From: Atopsyche davidsoni
Taxonomy: Eukaryota > Arthropoda > Insecta > Trichoptera > Hydrobiosidae
DNA length: 64,000 bases
Assembly (NCBI GenBank): GCA_022113835.1
Contig: JAILWY010000004.1
Coordinates: 5,583,501 to 5,647,500, forward strand
Direction: 5' to 3'
Within the stretch, counting starts at the first letter, position 1, and the number at the start of each line of letters is the position of its first letter. Made by a program: the position numbers and the translations under genes. Under the pieces are notes generated by a model. That model was not told where the DNA came from, did not search any database, and saw nothing but the letters and a program-made list of their open reading frames with translations. Below, piece after piece: positions 61,545 to 64,000 of the stretch.

Positions 61545-61768
61545 CTGGTCTTTTAATATATAATATAATCATTCATTCGTGAGGGGGAGTTTCCCAGGGA
61601 GCGCACTTTTCGCTGCTCCCCAGTCTGCCTCCCCTCCCTTCTATTCGTCTCTGGCATTCTTTGGTGCGCTGAAAAACATGAAAGCTGAAAAGCATGAAAA
61701 AGATGTCCCGTGCTCTTCAGCTCTCGATCCTCTTCAGCGCCGTTTTTGTCCTGTCCGTGGGCTTCTCC

Positions 61769-64000
61769 TCAGGTCGGAGCTCTGGAGGCTATTTGGCGTT
61801 GCCTCTCGAGCTCCTCCCTTCGGGTCATGGTCTTCTCGGCAAAGGAGACGACTCCGTCCCAAGCTCGCTGGTCCTTGAGCATGGACGGCACTAGCTCGTC
61901 CGCCGTCCAGACGATGCCAAGGCTGTTCCGGAGTCGCCATCGCTCCACTTCGGTCGCTCCGCAGTTGAAGAGGGCGTGCTCTGCGTCGTCGCTGTAGTCG
62001 TCGCACAGTGGGCAGCTCACGTCGACAGGTCGGCCAATCTTCTCGAGGTAGCTACCGAAGCAGCCGTGCCCCGAGAGGAGTTGGGTCAGCCTGTAGGTGA
62101 CCTGGCCGTGTCGTCGCGAGATCCACGGGCGGATGTCCGGGATGAGCCTTCGCGTCCAGCGCCCTTTGGTGGATGCCGCCCATCGCTGTTGCCAAGTCTC
62201 GGTGACGTCTGCCCTCGCGCTGGTCCTTATAACAACGAGGTCTTCCTTCTGTTGTCTCGCCTCGTAGATCTTTTGGCGTTCTCGGGCCATCAGATCTACC
62301 GGCGGCATGCCAGCTATCACCAGAGCTGCGTCTCCCGAGATCGTGCGGTAGCCGCATATTATCCTGAGCGCTGCTCTGCGCTGGACGCTGGCCAACATAT
62401 TCCTGTAGTGGGAGATCTCCATCGTGTTTGCCCACGTCTCCGCACCGTACAGGATCTGTGACATCGTCACGCTGGCCAGCAGTTTCCGTTTAGATTCCAT
62501 CGGTCCTCCCACGTTGGGCAGCATTCTTGCTACTGCCTCAGTAGTTCCAGCAGCCTTCCGAGTAGTCCGTCGTATGTGGTCCGTGTACTTCAAAGAGGTG
62601 TCGAAGTACACGCCCAGATATCGGGCGGACCTCTGCGGGACTATTTGTGCCCCACCCACGGTGATGTTAGGTGTGGGGTACTTTCGTCTGCCACAGAGCA
62701 TCACCGCTTCCGTCTTGTGGCAGGCGAGCTCTAATCTGTTCTCCGCAAGGCTGTGGGAGATTCTCCTGAGGGCCTCATTTGTTCTTGCCTCCAGTTCGTT
62801 GATCGTTTTCGCTGAGACGACAACGCCAATGTCGTCAGCGAATCCTATCTCCTCCGCTCCCTCCGGCAGCTCCGTGTTTAGTACCGCGTCGTACATCACA
62901 TTCCACAGCAATGGTCCGAGGACGGAACCTTGCGGAACTCCGCACGTGAGGTGTCTCGCTGCTGGGGGGGCACCTGCTGTGGAGTAGCGGACGACACGGT
63001 CCTCGAAGTAGCTGGCGATGGTCCGGCGGAGGTAAGCAGATATGCGCTTTTTTTCCAGTGCTCCGAGAATGATGTCCCAAGAGGCACTGTTGAAGGCGTT
63101 TCTAACATCGAGGGTGATCAGGAGACAGTACTCGCGCGTGCACCGCGTCCCGGCGTTAGCTTCCTTCATCCTCCGGTGGACTCTGCTAATTGCGTCTGCA
63201 GTCGATCTGCCCCTGCGGAACCCGTATTGGACGTCGGATAGTCCGCCGTTTTCCTCAATTTCTATTTCAAGTCTGACCTTGAGCAACCGCTCAAGCAGCT
63301 TGCCCAGTCCGTCCAACATGCATAGTGGTCTGTAGGACGAGGGCAGGCCTGCCGGTTTGCCTCCCTTGCGCGCCAGCACTAGGCGGGCTGTTTTCCAGCA
63401 TCTCGGAAATGTGCGTTCGGCAAGGCACTGGTTGTATACAGCCAGCAGCGCTGAGGGATTTTCTCGCACGGCCAGTCTGATGGCTTCGTTCGGGATGCCA
63501 TCTGGGCCGGGTGCTTTACCGTACGGAAGTCTTTTGGCCGCCTCCCGTAGTTCAGCCATGTTGAAAGGGTGGGCAACCTCTGTGGCAGCGTCAGGTATGG
63601 GGTTCATCATAGGAGGGCGAGTAGGGAATAGAGCGTCCAGGATCGTTTCCAACATCCCTGGCAGAGTTATCCCTGGAATTGCCTCCGGAATTCTTAATTT
63701 CTTCCTCACAATTCGATACGCCCTGCCCCAAGGGTCGTTATCGACTTGTAGGCAAAGGTCCTTCCAGCACTTCTCTTTGGCTGCCTTGATAGCGAATGCA
63801 AACGATTGTCTAGCAGCTTTGGCGTTGGCCATCTCCACGGTGCAATCGAGAGTGCCTGCTTTGCGACGTCGCTTGCGCTGGAGCGCACGTCTGGCAGCAA
63901 TTGATGTTCTGCGTAGGGCTGCAATGTTGTCATTCCACCAGTATACAGGTCTTCTCGTGGGGTGGTTGCTTCTTCTTGGCATTGACTCGTCGCAGGCATC
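61769..64000 (-). CDS. R1-like LINE ORF2 protein, reverse transcriptase and C-terminal zinc knuckle (5' partial)
   Basis: Open for 743 codons to the window edge; the first visible residues are DACDES before MPRR. The segment RPVYWWNDNIAALRR is the linker that follows the endonuclease in R1-type ORF2, so the endonuclease lies outside the window. The reverse transcriptase follows: LPYGKAPGPDGIPNEAIR, QYGFRRGRSTADAI, motif A LDVRNAFNSASW (catalytic Asp), motif B GVPQGSVLGPLLW, motif C FADDIGVVV (the two catalytic Asp) and the RYLGVYFD motif. Near the C-terminus CPLCDDYSDDAEHALFNC is a Cx2Cx8Hx4C zinc knuckle typical of R1/Jockey-type ORF2. No RNase H domain is seen. It makes cDNA by target-primed reverse transcription in the nucleus. 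There are no stops or frameshifts, so it may be functional. Confidence 0.93.
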   Translation of the reverse strand, partial: DACDESMPRRSNHPTRRPVYWWNDNIAALRRTSIAARRALQRKRRRKAGTLDCTVEMANAKAARQSFAFAIKAAKEKCWKDLCLQVDNDPWGRAYRIVRKKLRIPEAIPGITLPGMLETILDALFPTRPPMMNPIPDAATEVAHPFNMAELREAAKRLPYGKAPGPDGIPNEAIRLAVRENPSALLAVYNQCLAERTFPRCWKTARLVLARKGGKPAGLPSSYRPLCMLDGLGKLLERLLKVRLEIEIEENGGLSDVQYGFRRGRSTADAISRVHRRMKEANAGTRCTREYCLLITLDVRNAFNSASWDIILGALEKKRISAYLRRTIASYFEDRVVRYSTAGAPPAARHLTCGVPQGSVLGPLLWNVMYDAVLNTELPEGAEEIGFADDIGVVVSAKTINELEARTNEALRRISHSLAENRLELACHKTEAVMLCGRRKYPTPNITVGGAQIVPQRSARYLGVYFDTSLKYTDHIRRTTRKAAGTTEAVARMLPNVGGPMESKRKLLASVTMSQILYGAETWANTMEISHYRNMLASVQRRAALRIICGYRTISGDAALVIAGMPPVDLMARERQKIYEARQQKEDLVVIRTSARADVTETWQQRWAASTKGRWTRRLIPDIRPWISRRHGQVTYRLTQLLSGHGCFGSYLEKIGRPVDVSCPLCDDYSDDAEHALFNCGATEVERWRLRNSLGIVWTADELVPSMLKDQRAWDGVVSFAEKTMTRREELERQRQIASRAPT

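Larger units (their letters stand above)
61420..64000 (-). mobile_element. R1-like non-LTR retrotransposon, 3' part
   Basis: Minus-strand element running out of the window at 64000. In order it shows ORF2 (open), a 3' untranslated region of about 270 bp, a terminal hairpin and a poly(A) of 77 nt (the T run 61420-61496). The intact ORF and pure long tail indicate recent insertion. The flank beyond the tail is 'gatagcatttttgc'; the matching target duplication would lie outside the window. Confidence 0.9.

Noticed and set aside
61391..61582. 63-codon ORF with a polyphenylalanine run
   Set aside because: It is simply the T run that represents the LINE poly(A) tail.
61694..63335. Numerous plus-strand and alternative-frame ORFs
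   Set aside because: They are shadows of the GC-rich ORF2 of the R1-like element on the minus strand.

Overview
The window is AT-rich animal nuclear DNA, almost certainly arthropod and most likely insect. The evidence is an intron-rich gene layout with short introns and GT-AG splice sites, plus a mobile-element set typical of arthropods: an R1-like LINE, cecropia-type mariner, hAT and Tigger-like non-autonomous elements, and Penelope-like fragments. I cannot name the species. No prokaryotic feature is present. Most ORFs longer than 60 codons are chance ORFs in intergenic DNA.

Genes occupy about 38.1-50.7 kb. (1) A complete four-exon plus-strand gene (38163-39434) encodes the mitochondrial GGQ-type peptidyl-tRNA hydrolase ICT1/mL62. 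(2) A complete ten-exon plus-strand gene (40648-43102) encodes the intraflagellar-transport protein CLUAP1/IFT38. A textbook RFX X-box lies 92 bp before its start codon, as expected for a ciliary gene. (3) On the minus strand, tail-to-tail with CLUAP1, are the last three coding exons (45156-50671) of an unidentified gene. Its C-terminus carries a proline-rich stretch and a basic, NLS-like stretch.

The first 37 kb is gene-poor. It holds old LINE and hAT fragments, two tRNA-like fragments, a CpG island (about 24.1-24.8 kb) followed by five degenerate copies of a 190-345 bp repeat, and a degraded hammerhead-ribozyme motif at 28.74 kb.

From 50.8 to 64 kb the DNA is dominated by mobile elements. 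There is an inverted pair of Penelope-like fragments, one bearing a hammerhead ribozyme with all core bases in place (51038-51090). A nested composite, 54405-59054, is bounded by hAT-type ends with exact 8-bp target duplications. It contains a tandem duplication, long-armed foldback elements, dead mariner copies, and a 223-bp palindromic insertion with its own 12-bp target duplication. At the right edge is a young R1-like LINE (minus strand, ORF2 open through the window end) with a 77-nt poly(A) and a 3' terminal hairpin.

The observations that look least routine are the hammerhead motif with a self-complementary stem III, the foldback family with at least four copies, and the palindromic insertion.
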